DNA of 21,491 bases, taken from positions 247 to 21,737 of the forward strand of contig DFYO01000001.1 in the NCBI GenBank assembly GCA_002381865.1. The letters run 5' to 3'. Every line of letters starts with the position of its first letter. Position 1 is the first letter of the stretch. The translations under genes and the position numbers were made by a program. Below the pieces are notes generated by a model. The model was not told the DNA's origin. It worked only from the letters and a program-made list of their open reading frames with translations, and did not search any database. Source of the DNA: Clostridiales bacterium UBA4080. GTDB lineage: Bacteria; Bacillota; Clostridia; Lachnospirales; Vallitaleaceae. Positions 1 to 7,358 of this stretch are shown one piece after another.

Positions 1-22
1 GGTTCGAGCCCTGTTGCGCCCA
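1..22 (+). tRNA. 3' end of a truncated tRNA, identity unknown
   Basis: The window opens inside a tRNA gene. Visible are the last two bases of the 5' T-stem, a TTCGAGC T-loop (3-9), the 3' T-stem CCTGT (10-14), the 3' acceptor strand TGCGCCC (15-21) and discriminator A (22). CCA is not encoded. The 5' acceptor strand would be GGGCGCA, but the anticodon lies outside the window. Lys or Val would fit such an acceptor, but this is a guess. It is probably part of a tRNA cluster with the following tRNA-Met. Confidence 0.85.
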
Positions 23-92
23 CTCTATAGTATTACTATAGAAGTGAATTTGTTTGAGAAAACAGTTTTTCAGACAGCAGCATATTGAATAT

Positions 93-166
93 GGCGGAAT
101 AGCTCAGTTGGCTAGAGCACACGGTTCATACCCGTGGTGTCGGGGGTTCAAATCCCTCTTCCGCTA
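93..166 (+). tRNA. tRNA-Met (anticodon CAT), elongator type
   Basis: A complete 74-nt cloverleaf. The acceptor GGCGGAA pairs with TTCCGCT (one G-U at the end), the D-stem is GCTC/GAGC, the anticodon stem CACGG-type pairing is perfect (120-124 with 132-136), the anticodon is CAT at 127-129, the T-stem is GGGGG/CCCTC and the T-loop is TTCAAAT. Discriminator is A166 and CCA is not encoded. The paired first base argues against initiator tRNA. The anticodon arm resembles Bacillus elongator tRNA-Met rather than the lysidine-modified tRNA-Ile2, which also has a CAT gene anticodon. Confidence 0.95.
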
Positions 167-175
167 CTTCAAGAG

Positions 176-205
176 AAAAAAGACAAGCAAATGTTTGTCT
201 TTTTT
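176..205 (+). terminator. Intrinsic terminator of the tRNA unit
   Basis: A perfect 13-bp stem runs A6-GACAAGC-A-type: 176-188 pairs with 193-205 around a 4-nt loop, and its 3' arm ends in a run of six T. It lies 10 bases after tRNA-Met and should end the tRNA transcript. The A-tract on the left arm means it could also work for transcription from the right. Confidence 0.85.
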
Positions 206-260
206 GCTTTATAAAGAGTTATCATTATTTTAAAATTACGCTATTTTTTTGATGGCTGAT

Positions 261-289
261 TTTCCAAAAATCAAATATTATGCTATAAT
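261..289 (+). promoter_or_regulatory. Sigma-A-type promoter for ispF
   Basis: A perfect -10 TATAAT (284-289) preceded by the extended -10 TG (TGC, 281-283) lies 17 bp after a TTTCCA -35-like hexamer (261-266, 4 of 6 matches). Transcription would start near 296, giving a leader of about 89 nt before ispF. Confidence 0.8.
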
Positions 290-307
290 AAAATACATAC
301 GAGCAAA

Positions 308-339
308 TGTTTAATTAAAGAGTTAAGCATAATTAAACA
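308..339 (+). repeat. 9-bp inverted repeat in the ispF leader
   Basis: TGTTTAATT (308-316) and AATTAAACA (331-339) form a perfect 9-bp inverted repeat around a 14-nt loop. It lies between the predicted transcription start and the ispF ribosome-binding site. It could be an operator or a weak RNA hairpin. No known riboswitch was recognised here. Confidence 0.6.
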
Positions 340-384
340 GTTACTCACTATCTTTTTAATAAAAATCAAAAAGGAAATACATTA

Positions 385-858
385 ATGAGAGCAGGAATAG
401 GATATGATGTTCATAAACTAGTAGAAAATAGAGAGCTAGTCTTAGGGGGAGTAAGAATTCCATTTGAAAAGGGCCTAATGGGACATTCAGATGCAGATGT
501 ACTTACCCATGCAATTATGGATGCTTTATTAGGCGCCTTAGCATTAGGAGACATAGGTAAACATTTTCCGGATACGGATAAAAAATATAAGAATATCTCC
601 AGCTTGTTGCTGTTAGACAAGGTTAGAGAACTAATAGATGAAAAGGGCTATCAAATATCAAATATTGATTCAACAATTATTGCTCAAAGACCTAAGCTTT
701 CTCCATATATAGAAGAAATCAAGGACAAGCTTTCAGAAACCTTGAAAATTAATAAGGATAAGCTTAACGTAAAAGCTACGACAGAAGAAGGTCTTGGATT
801 TACGGGCGAAGGACTTGGAATTAGTGCTCAGGCAATTTGTATTTTGATAGAAAGGTAA
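385..858 (+). CDS. ispF: 2-C-methyl-D-erythritol 2,4-cyclodiphosphate synthase
   Basis: IspF cyclises CDP-methylerythritol 2-phosphate to 2-C-methyl-D-erythritol 2,4-cyclodiphosphate and releases CMP, in the cytosolic MEP pathway to isoprenoids. The 157-residue length is typical. Metal ligands sit at the family positions: D8 and H10 in the opening GYDVH motif, and H42 after the GHSDADV motif. The CMP-binding ATTEEGLGF stretch (131-139) and the glycine-rich GFTGEGLGI end are present. The ATG start has an AAGGA Shine-Dalgarno 9 bases upstream. It is the first gene of a unit that continues with the DUF2156 gene 4 bases later. IspD, which usually adjoins IspF, is not next to it in this window. 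Confidence 0.97.
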   Translation: MRAGIGYDVHKLVENRELVLGGVRIPFEKGLMGHSDADVLTHAIMDALLGALALGDIGKHFPDTDKKYKNISSLLLLDKVRELIDEKGYQISNIDSTIIAQRPKLSPYIEEIKDKLSETLKINKDKLNVKATTEEGLGFTGEGLGISAQAICILIER

Positions 859-862
859 TATT

Positions 863-1774
863 ATGAAGCTAGAATTTAATGAATTAACACTTGAATCAAG
901 ACATGAAATTGAACCATTTTTTAAGCTTAGAGATATAATTAGCTGTGAATATAATTTTAATGTAATGTATCTCTGGGCAAAGCATAATCAGACTAAGTAT
1001 GCATTTACAGATAACTTTTTAATTTTAACAGAAGTAATAGAGGATAAATTAATAACGCTGATGCCAATATGTAAAGAAGAGCATTTTAAGGAAGCTTTTG
1101 AGGCAATATATGAATATTTTCAGGATATTAATACAGAATTTAGAATGTATGTTGCAGATAAAACTTTTAAGGAGTTTATCATAAAGGAATATGGCGATAG
1201 GTTTGAAATTTCAACCTATAGGGATTATTTTGATTACTTATATGATGCTGATAAGCTAAGAACTCTTTCAGGGAAGAAATTTAATAAAAAGAGAAATCAT
1301 CTAAATGCCTTTATTAAGGAATTTGAAGGCAGGTTTATTTATAAAAAACTTAACAAAGAAGACAAGGAAGCAGTATGTAAGTTTTTGCGAGAATGGAAGT
1401 ATAACAAGGAAGCCGTTACAGAAGCTTTAGATGAAGAGCTTCAGTCAATATGTAAAATTATATGTAATATTGATGATTTAGATATTAAAGCTGGTGCGAT
1501 AGTATTGGATGACAAAATTCAGGCAATAAGTATTGGAAGCTTAACGAACAATGGCAAGGTTGCAGTTATTCATGTTGAAAAGGCAAATGAGAATATTAGA
1601 GGAATGTACCAGGTAATAAATCAGCAATTTTTATTAAATGAGTTTCCAAATGTAGAAATAGTAAACAGAGAAGAGGACCTTGGGATTGAAGGTCTTAGAA
1701 AATCAAAGTTATCTTATAATCCTATTGAAATATTAGAAAAATATTCAATTATTGATAGAAACTTTAACCAATAA
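863..1774 (+). CDS. DUF2156 (LPG-synthase C-terminal-like) protein
   Basis: A 303-residue protein resembling the DUF2156 family, whose fold is two GNAT-like halves and is shared with the catalytic part of lysyl-phosphatidylglycerol synthase (MprF). Features typical of the family are an N-terminal FKLRDIISCEYNFNVMYLW-like stretch (about 21-39), a central basic KKFNKKRNHLNAF segment (about 138-150), and a C-terminal part ending in NREEDLGIEGLRKSK (about 268-282). There is no signal peptide or membrane segment, unlike MprF, so it should be cytosolic. The ATG has AAAGG upstream, within the end of ispF, and only 4 bases separate the two genes. Family members are thought to transfer an aminoacyl or acyl group, but the substrate here is unknown. 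The next gene is also GNAT-related. Confidence 0.85.
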   Translation: MKLEFNELTLESRHEIEPFFKLRDIISCEYNFNVMYLWAKHNQTKYAFTDNFLILTEVIEDKLITLMPICKEEHFKEAFEAIYEYFQDINTEFRMYVADKTFKEFIIKEYGDRFEISTYRDYFDYLYDADKLRTLSGKKFNKKRNHLNAFIKEFEGRFIYKKLNKEDKEAVCKFLREWKYNKEAVTEALDEELQSICKIICNIDDLDIKAGAIVLDDKIQAISIGSLTNNGKVAVIHVEKANENIRGMYQVINQQFLLNEFPNVEIVNREEDLGIEGLRKSKLSYNPIEILEKYSIIDRNFNQ

Positions 1775-1827
1775 GAAAATCTTCCAAGGCTATGATCGGG
1801 AGTGATCTTTGAATTAGGAGAATAAAA

Positions 1828-2925
1828 ATGCAGCTGCTAGTATCCTTAAAAAAAGATGATATCGAAGAAATAAGAAAATTATACGAGCAATCATTTGAGG
1901 ACTCAAAGCAATTTGTGGACTATTATTTTGATGAAAAAATTGTAGCTGAACGTGTTATGGCAATTAAGGAAAATAATAGTATTATTGCCATGCTTCATCT
2001 TAATCCCTTTAGGGTTCAAATGAATAATAAGAGTTACGATGTTTCATATATTGTGGCAGTTGCAACCCATATCAAATTCAGAAACAGAGGATATATGGGT
2101 CAGTTGATGGAGGCAGCATTAAACCGCTTATATAATCAAGGGGAGGTTTTTTCGTTGTTAATGCCCATTGATTCAAGAATTTATGAAAGATATGGATTTG
2201 GTTTTATAGAAGACCATATAAAAATGGATATCAATACAAAAACTATTTCGACAGAAAACATACCATATACCTGCTGGAGCTTTACAGAAAAAGATTTAAG
2301 CTTGCTTTGCAGACAATTTGAAAAATTTTCAAAAAATTATAATCTTATAACAATGCGAGATGAAAAGGATTTTCTTAAGCTTTATAAAGAGCTAAGAACT
2401 GACAATGGTTCGATTATAGTTTTCAAGGAAGGGTATTTGATGATGTACTATGAAGGAAATATTCTTCATATAAGAGAAATTGTTTATAATACTGTAGATG
2501 CTTTTTATGAAATAACAAGCTTTATACAGGAGAAAAGCAGAATGGGCAGAGTGGTTATATTTGACCATGAGTATAGCAAACTGAAATATTATATTCCTAA
2601 TATAAAGGATAATACAATTACTGTTAAACCCTTTATGATGGCTAGAATAATAAATGTCGAAGAATTTATTAATAAAAATATTGACTTATTTGTTGAAAAT
2701 ATTAGAATAAAGGTTACGGATTCATATATTGGAATGAACAATGCAGTGTATCAGATAACAGAAAACAAAGCAGCAAAATACATAGTGAGTGATTATGATT
2801 TTGAAATAGATATAAAAACATTAACTCAGTTATGCTTTGGCTATCTGGATTCAGAACAGTCAGAATTTAAGGAAGTTTTTAATAGGAGTTTTCCAGCAAG
2901 GAATTTCTTTAATGAATATGTATAA
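1828..2925 (+). CDS. Eis-like GNAT N-acetyltransferase with SCP2-like C-terminus
   Basis: A 365-residue acetyltransferase of the Eis type, which is built of two GNAT domains and a C-terminal sterol-carrier-like domain. The acetyl-CoA motif A is seen as RNRGYMG (85-91). It is followed by the Eis-characteristic SLLMPIDSRIYERYGFGF stretch (109-126), whose tyrosines include the likely catalytic position. The C-terminal third (from about 260) has the alternating pattern of an SCP2-like domain. Mycobacterial Eis acetylates amines, including aminoglycosides. For clostridial relatives the substrate is generally unknown, so no resistance role is claimed. The ATG has a good AGGAG Shine-Dalgarno (1816-1820). 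A 53-bp gap follows the DUF2156 gene and 30 bp precede gltX, consistent with one transcript. Confidence 0.85.
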   Translation: MQLLVSLKKDDIEEIRKLYEQSFEDSKQFVDYYFDEKIVAERVMAIKENNSIIAMLHLNPFRVQMNNKSYDVSYIVAVATHIKFRNRGYMGQLMEAALNRLYNQGEVFSLLMPIDSRIYERYGFGFIEDHIKMDINTKTISTENIPYTCWSFTEKDLSLLCRQFEKFSKNYNLITMRDEKDFLKLYKELRTDNGSIIVFKEGYLMMYYEGNILHIREIVYNTVDAFYEITSFIQEKSRMGRVVIFDHEYSKLKYYIPNIKDNTITVKPFMMARIINVEEFINKNIDLFVENIRIKVTDSYIGMNNAVYQITENKAAKYIVSDYDFEIDIKTLTQLCFGYLDSEQSEFKEVFNRSFPARNFFNEYV

Positions 2926-2955
2926 ATAATAATCATATAATATGGAGTGAAAAAA

Positions 2956-4416
2956 ATGACTAAAAAAATAAGAACACGATTTGCACCAAGTCCAACCGGA
3001 AGGATGCATGTAGGTAATTTGAGAACAGCTTTATATGCCTTTTTAATTGCAAAGCATGAGAAGGGTGATTTTTTGCTGAGAATTGAAGATACAGATCAGG
3101 AAAGGTTTGTTGAAGGGGCACTTGAAATAATATATAAAACTTTGAAGGACACGGGTTTAGTACATGACGAAGGTCCTGATAAGGATAAAGGCTTTGGGCC
3201 ATATGTTCAAAGTGAGAGAAATGCTCAGGGCTTGTATCTTGAATATGCAAAGAAGTTGATTGATAAAAAACAGGCATACTATTGCTTTTGCTCAAAGGAA
3301 AGACTTGACCTACTTAAGGAAGAAGCTGAAAATAATAAACAAGCATTCAGATACGACAAGTGTTGTATGAATTTAAGTCAAGATGAAATTGAAAAAAATC
3401 TTGAGAAAAATGTACCTTATGTTATTAGACAAAAAAATCCGACAGAAGGTTCAACTACCTTTGTTGATGATATTTATGGTGAAATAACAGTAGATAATTC
3501 AGAACTAGATGATATGATTTTAATTAAATCAGATGGCTTTCCAACCTATAATTTTGCAAATGTGGTTGATGACCATTTAATGGAAATAACTCATGTTGTA
3601 AGAGGTAATGAGTATCTTTCGTCATCACCTAAATACAACAGACTTTATGAGGCTTTTGGATGGGAAATACCTACTTATGTACATTGTCCACTAATTACTA
3701 ATGAGGAGCATCAGAAGCTAAGTAAAAGAAGCGGTCATTCTTCATACGAGGATCTGGTAGAGCAAGGCTTTTTAACGGAGGCTATTGTTAACTATGTTGC
3801 GCTACTTGGATGGAGCCCTGGAACAAATGAAGAAATGTTTTCTTTAGAGGATTTAATAAGAATATTTGATTATAAAAATATTAATAAATCACCAGCAGTA
3901 TTTGATATGAAAAAGTTTAGATGGATGAATGGTGAGTACATAAAAAATATGGATAAGGATAAATTTTATGAAATATCAAAGCCAATAATTAAATCTGTAA
4001 TTACAAAAGAAAGTCTTGATATTAAAAGAATTTCCGAGCTTGTCCAAAGCAGGGTTGAGGTATTAAATGAAATCACTGCTAATATTGATTTTTTCCAAGA
4101 ACTGCCTAAATATAGCATAGAGCTGTACAATCATAAAAAAATGAAAACAAATCCAGAAAATTCGCTTACAAGCCTTAAAGCTATTTTACCAATTCTTGAA
4201 AACCAAGAAAAATGGGGATTTCAGGAGCTTCATGATTTGGTATTAGGATATGTTGAAGAAAAAGAGATGAAAAACGGACTAATGCTATGGCCATTAAGAA
4301 CGGCTTTATCAGGAAAGGCATCAACTCCTGGAGGAGCTTTTGATTTAATGGAAATACTTGGCAAAGAAGAGTCATTATATAGAATTAGAGAAGGTATTAA
4401 GCTTCTAGAAGCATAA
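2956..4416 (+). CDS. gltX: Glutamyl-tRNA synthetase
   Basis: This class I synthetase charges tRNA-Glu with glutamate. In bacteria that lack GlnRS it also makes Glu-tRNA-Gln for amidation. The HIGH motif appears as HVGN (18-21) after FAPSPTG, and KMSKS as KLSKR (254-258). A CxC...YxxxC zinc-site pattern lies at about 110-136. The 486-residue length is normal. A longer frame could open at GTG 2947, but the Shine-Dalgarno GGAG (2944-2947) overlaps that codon and sits 8 bases before ATG 2956, so the ATG is chosen. Whether the enzyme is discriminating cannot be read from these motifs. In Bacillus gltX lies between ispF and cysE; here both neighbours are displaced. Confidence 0.97.
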   Translation: MTKKIRTRFAPSPTGRMHVGNLRTALYAFLIAKHEKGDFLLRIEDTDQERFVEGALEIIYKTLKDTGLVHDEGPDKDKGFGPYVQSERNAQGLYLEYAKKLIDKKQAYYCFCSKERLDLLKEEAENNKQAFRYDKCCMNLSQDEIEKNLEKNVPYVIRQKNPTEGSTTFVDDIYGEITVDNSELDDMILIKSDGFPTYNFANVVDDHLMEITHVVRGNEYLSSSPKYNRLYEAFGWEIPTYVHCPLITNEEHQKLSKRSGHSSYEDLVEQGFLTEAIVNYVALLGWSPGTNEEMFSLEDLIRIFDYKNINKSPAVFDMKKFRWMNGEYIKNMDKDKFYEISKPIIKSVITKESLDIKRISELVQSRVEVLNEITANIDFFQELPKYSIELYNHKKMKTNPENSLTSLKAILPILENQEKWGFQELHDLVLGYVEEKEMKNGLMLWPLRTALSGKASTPGGAFDLMEILGKEESLYRIREGIKLLEA

Positions 4417-4529
4417 TTTTATAAATAGTATTGGAAAATTTTTTAGATTAAAGGGCAAGGAGAATTGCAGAAGGAAAGTATCCTTTGCTTAGAAAAAACG
4501 GATAGTATTGAAATGAAAGAAGGAATAAA

Positions 4530-6233
4530 ATGAAATCAAAAAAATTACAGTCATTAATTAGCTTAATACTGGTTATAGTATTTGTATTGGCGACCCTTAT
4601 GTCAGGACTAAAGACATTTGGAGAACAGAGTATTCTCTATTCTGAGGAGGCACAAAAGCTTTATCAAATGGGGTTATTTAAAGGTACAGACAAGGGCTTT
4701 GAGCTTGAAAAAAAAGCGACTAGAGCAGAGGCGGCAGTCATGCTGGTAAGAGTTCTTGGCAAAGAGGAAGAGGCTTTAAAAATAAGTGGCGTTTCGATAC
4801 CATTTACTGATGTTCCTAAATGGGCAAAACAGCATATTACTTATTTATATAAAAATGGCCTTACACAGGGAGTCAGCGCTTCTTTATATGGTTCGACCAA
4901 ACAGATTACTGGAAATGAATATACGACAATGCTATTGAGAAGTCTTGGCTTTAAGGATAGCAAGGCGGACTTTAATTGGAATCAAGCAATTGAGTTTTCA
5001 AAAAATATTTCACTTATTACACCTGAAGAATACAAAGTTTTTTCTGTATTAGGAAAACAAAATATCTTAAGAGATCATATGGTTAAGCTTTCATATAATA
5101 CGATAACCTATAAAGGGGAAAAGCCTGTTCAGACTGCAGAAGAGATTAGAGGTGTTTGGATTTCGTACCTTGAATTTCAATCAATATTTTCTAAATATAA
5201 TACAGAGGAACAATTTAGACAATATATAAAGGGTATGTTTGAAAATATGTCAAATATTGGATTAAATGCTGCATTTGTTCAAGTAAGAGCTTTTTCAGAT
5301 GCTATTTATCCATCAGAGTACTACCCTTGGTCAAATGTTATAAGTAAAACAGAGGGTGTAAACCCGGGATTTGATCCTCTAAAAATCATTATTGAGCAAG
5401 CAAAATTAAAGAATATTGAAGTTCATGCATGGATTAATCCTTATAGAATTAGACCTAAGGATTCAAAGATAGCGCTTTCAAATGATAATATTGCAAAGCT
5501 TTGGAGCATTGACGGTTCTAACAGAGTAATTAGTATTCCAACAGGAATATTTTTTAATCCAGGCAGCCAGGATGCAAGAAATTTAATAGTAAATGGAGTT
5601 AAGGAGTTAGCTGTAAATTATGAGATAGATGGAATTCATTTTGATGATTATTTCTATCCAAGCGATGCGCTTGATTACGACTTATATGATTATCAAAAAT
5701 ATCTTAGTAATGGAGGCAGCTTAAGTCAGCAAAATTGGAGAAGAGAAAACAACGATAAGCTTGTTAAAGCGGTTTATTCTGCCATTAAACAGATAAATTC
5801 AGATATTAGCTTTGGAATCAGTCCGCAAGGCAATAATGATGTGAATTATAACAAAGAATTTATTGATGTTGAAAAATGGGTGAAAAATAAAGGGTATATT
5901 GACTATATCTGCCCTCAAATATATTTTGGTTATCAGCACTCGAGATATCCATATAGAACCTTGCTTTTAGAGTGGGATGAAATGGTAAAAGGATCTAATG
6001 TTGAATTATATGCAGGAATTGCAGCATATAAGGTGGGAAAAATAGACCAATGGGCAGGTACAACTGGAATTAATGAATGGATAGATAATTCGAATTTGAT
6101 AAGCAGAATGATATGGGATGCGCAAAATACATCAACATACGGCGGATTTTGTTTGTTTAGATATGATTTTTTGAACTCTTCAGATAATAATATGCAACAG
6201 GAAATAATCTTGTTGAAAAAATTGCTTCAATAA
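4530..6233 (+). CDS. Secreted SLH-domain protein with GHL10 glycosidase-like domain
   Basis: A 567-residue cell-surface protein. It has an N-terminal signal peptide (basic MKSKK, then a hydrophobic core at about 9-25), two clear S-layer-homology repeats (about 36-77 and 88-140, the first with TRAEAAVMLVR) and a weaker third to about 195. A GHL10 (DUF187) domain follows from about 205 to 545. Its hallmarks are EIRGVWISYLEF (205-216), the acidic HFDDYFYP motif (370-377), SPQGNND (431-437) and DYICPQIYFGYQ (458-469). SLH repeats normally anchor proteins to pyruvylated wall polymers. GHL10 proteins are related to glycoside hydrolases and are presumed to act on envelope glycans, but the substrate is unknown. 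The ATG has GAAGGA 5 bases upstream. No clear promoter or terminator is seen in the 113 bp after gltX. Confidence 0.9.
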   Translation: MKSKKLQSLISLILVIVFVLATLMSGLKTFGEQSILYSEEAQKLYQMGLFKGTDKGFELEKKATRAEAAVMLVRVLGKEEEALKISGVSIPFTDVPKWAKQHITYLYKNGLTQGVSASLYGSTKQITGNEYTTMLLRSLGFKDSKADFNWNQAIEFSKNISLITPEEYKVFSVLGKQNILRDHMVKLSYNTITYKGEKPVQTAEEIRGVWISYLEFQSIFSKYNTEEQFRQYIKGMFENMSNIGLNAAFVQVRAFSDAIYPSEYYPWSNVISKTEGVNPGFDPLKIIIEQAKLKNIEVHAWINPYRIRPKDSKIALSNDNIAKLWSIDGSNRVISIPTGIFFNPGSQDARNLIVNGVKELAVNYEIDGIHFDDYFYPSDALDYDLYDYQKYLSNGGSLSQQNWRRENNDKLVKAVYSAIKQINSDISFGISPQGNNDVNYNKEFIDVEKWVKNKGYIDYICPQIYFGYQHSRYPYRTLLLEWDEMVKGSNVELYAGIAAYKVGKIDQWAGTTGINEWIDNSNLISRMIWDAQNTSTYGGFCLFRYDFLNSSDNNMQQEIILLKKLLQ

Positions 6234-6234
6234 T

Positions 6235-6263
6235 TTGGCATAGGACAGTTTAAGCAATATAGC
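6235..6263 (+). promoter_or_regulatory. Possible promoter for azlCD
   Basis: TTGGCA (6235-6240, 5 of 6 matches to the -35 consensus) and TATAGC (6258-6263, 4 of 6) are separated by 17 bp. A start near 6270 would coincide with the AAGGA ribosome-binding site, leaving an unusually short leader. That weakens the call, and readthrough from the upstream gene is the alternative. Confidence 0.35.
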
Positions 6264-6283
6264 AATTGAAAGGAACAGGATTT

Positions 6284-6976
6284 ATGAGTGATTTTAACAT
6301 TGTTTCTATCAGAAAGGGATTTATAGCAGCAACTCCAATTATGCTGGGTTATTTTCCAGTTGCAATGGCTTTTGGATTATTAGCTAATAATATAGGCATT
6401 AATATGATTGAAACGTTACTTTTTTCAATTTTGGTTTTTGCTGGTGCCAGTCAGTTTATGGCGTTAGATCTTATTTCGGCAGGGGTATTATATGGGAATA
6501 TAATTTTATCAACCTTGCTGCTGAATTTGCGACACATGATGATGAGTGCTTCGTTAGCATTAAAGATAAAGGAAAGTAGGAGAAGCAGGCTATTATTTAT
6601 TGCCTTTGGTGTAACTGATGAAACATTTGCGGTTGCATCACTTTCAGAGGAGGAAATAACGACTCCCTTTATTCTAAGCTTAAATGGATTTTCATATTTA
6701 GCTTGGGTGGGAGGAACTATTTCGGGATATTTAGTAGGTGCTATTTTGCCAAAAGCAGTTCAAAGCAGCTTAGGAATAGGATTATATGCAATGTTTGTTG
6801 CAATAATAACACCTGAAATAAGAAAATCACTTAGGGTACTTGCATTATTTGCACTATCAGGAGGGATTTATTTTATTATTGCTTTCTATAAGCTTATGCC
6901 GTCGGGATGGGATTTAATAGTTACGATAATAACAAGCTCTGTTTTGGGGGCTTTTGTTTTCAAGGAGGAAGAGTAA
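6284..6976 (+). CDS. azlC: AzlC family branched-chain amino acid exporter, large subunit
   Basis: AzlC-type proteins form, with the small AzlD partner, a two-part inner-membrane exporter for branched-chain amino acids and analogues such as azaleucine. This 230-residue protein has the AzlC-like N-terminus (GFIAATPIMLGYFPVAMAFG, about 10-29), the hallmark FAGASQFMAL segment (about 51-60), LNLRHMMMS (about 79-87) and repeated hydrophobic helices. A TTG at 6266 would add six residues, but AAGGA (6270-6274) lies 9 bases before ATG 6284, which is therefore the start. The stop codon shares one base with the azlD start. Substrate assignment rests on the family. Confidence 0.92.
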   Translation: MSDFNIVSIRKGFIAATPIMLGYFPVAMAFGLLANNIGINMIETLLFSILVFAGASQFMALDLISAGVLYGNIILSTLLLNLRHMMMSASLALKIKESRRSRLLFIAFGVTDETFAVASLSEEEITTPFILSLNGFSYLAWVGGTISGYLVGAILPKAVQSSLGIGLYAMFVAIITPEIRKSLRVLALFALSGGIYFIIAFYKLMPSGWDLIVTIITSSVLGAFVFKEEE

Positions 6977-7281
6977 TGAAAACTACTATTCCATTAATTG
7001 TTGGAATGATGCTTGTAACATATATTCCAAGGATGATTCCTCTTGTTTTTTTGAATGAAAAGCCGATAAGACCCTTTATAGCAAAAATATTACAGTATAT
7101 TCCTTATACTGCATTAAGTGCGCTGATAATAAAGGGAATAATTGATGGCGGTGAAAATAGAGCTGTTTCTTTAATTGGACTTTTTGCTGCTGGTATTGTT
7201 GCGTGGTTTGGAGGAACTATGGTGCTAAGTGTTCTAACGGCAATATTATCAAGCTATTTGCTACTAGTGTTATTTGGATAG
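6976..7281 (+). CDS. azlD: AzlD family branched-chain amino acid exporter, small subunit
   Basis: A 101-residue hydrophobic protein with about four membrane segments, matching the small partner of AzlC. Typical features are MLVTYIPRMIPLVFL near the N-terminus and IPYTALSALI (about 46-55). The ATG overlaps the azlC stop by one base (TAATG). A strong AAGGAGG (6962-6968) lies 7 bases upstream, so translational coupling is likely. The reading frame is open further upstream (to 6907) inside azlC, but that extension has no supporting ribosome-binding site. Confidence 0.92.
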   Translation: MKTTIPLIVGMMLVTYIPRMIPLVFLNEKPIRPFIAKILQYIPYTALSALIIKGIIDGGENRAVSLIGLFAAGIVAWFGGTMVLSVLTAILSSYLLLVLFG

Positions 7282-7292
7282 ATATTATTGTA

Positions 7293-7321
7293 GTGCAAAC
7301 CTTAAAATCTTATTGTATAAT
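7293..7321 (+). promoter_or_regulatory. Possible promoter for the GlpA-like gene
   Basis: A perfect TATAAT (7316-7321) lies in the 77-bp gap after azlD, 38 bp before the next start. The best -35 candidate at 17-bp spacing, GTGCAA (7293-7298), matches only three positions. The -10 is convincing; the rest is uncertain in this AT-rich stretch. Confidence 0.45.
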
Positions 7322-7358
7322 AATATATATAAATATATTGCTTTAGGAGGAGGCCGCT

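Noticed and set aside
1794..1807. Two GATC copies in the gap before the Eis-like gene
   Set aside because: GATC is itself palindromic and the flanks do not pair, so there is no real hairpin or operator evidence.
2960..3295. A 111-codon minus-strand frame opposite the start of gltX
   Set aside because: It overlaps the HIGH-motif region of gltX and its translation looks like a chance product of A-rich coding DNA.
4455..4494. Imperfect GGCAAGGA / TCCTTTGC pairing between gltX and the SLH/GHL10 gene
   Set aside because: The arms need a bulge, the loop is long and no T-run follows, so it is not a convincing terminator.
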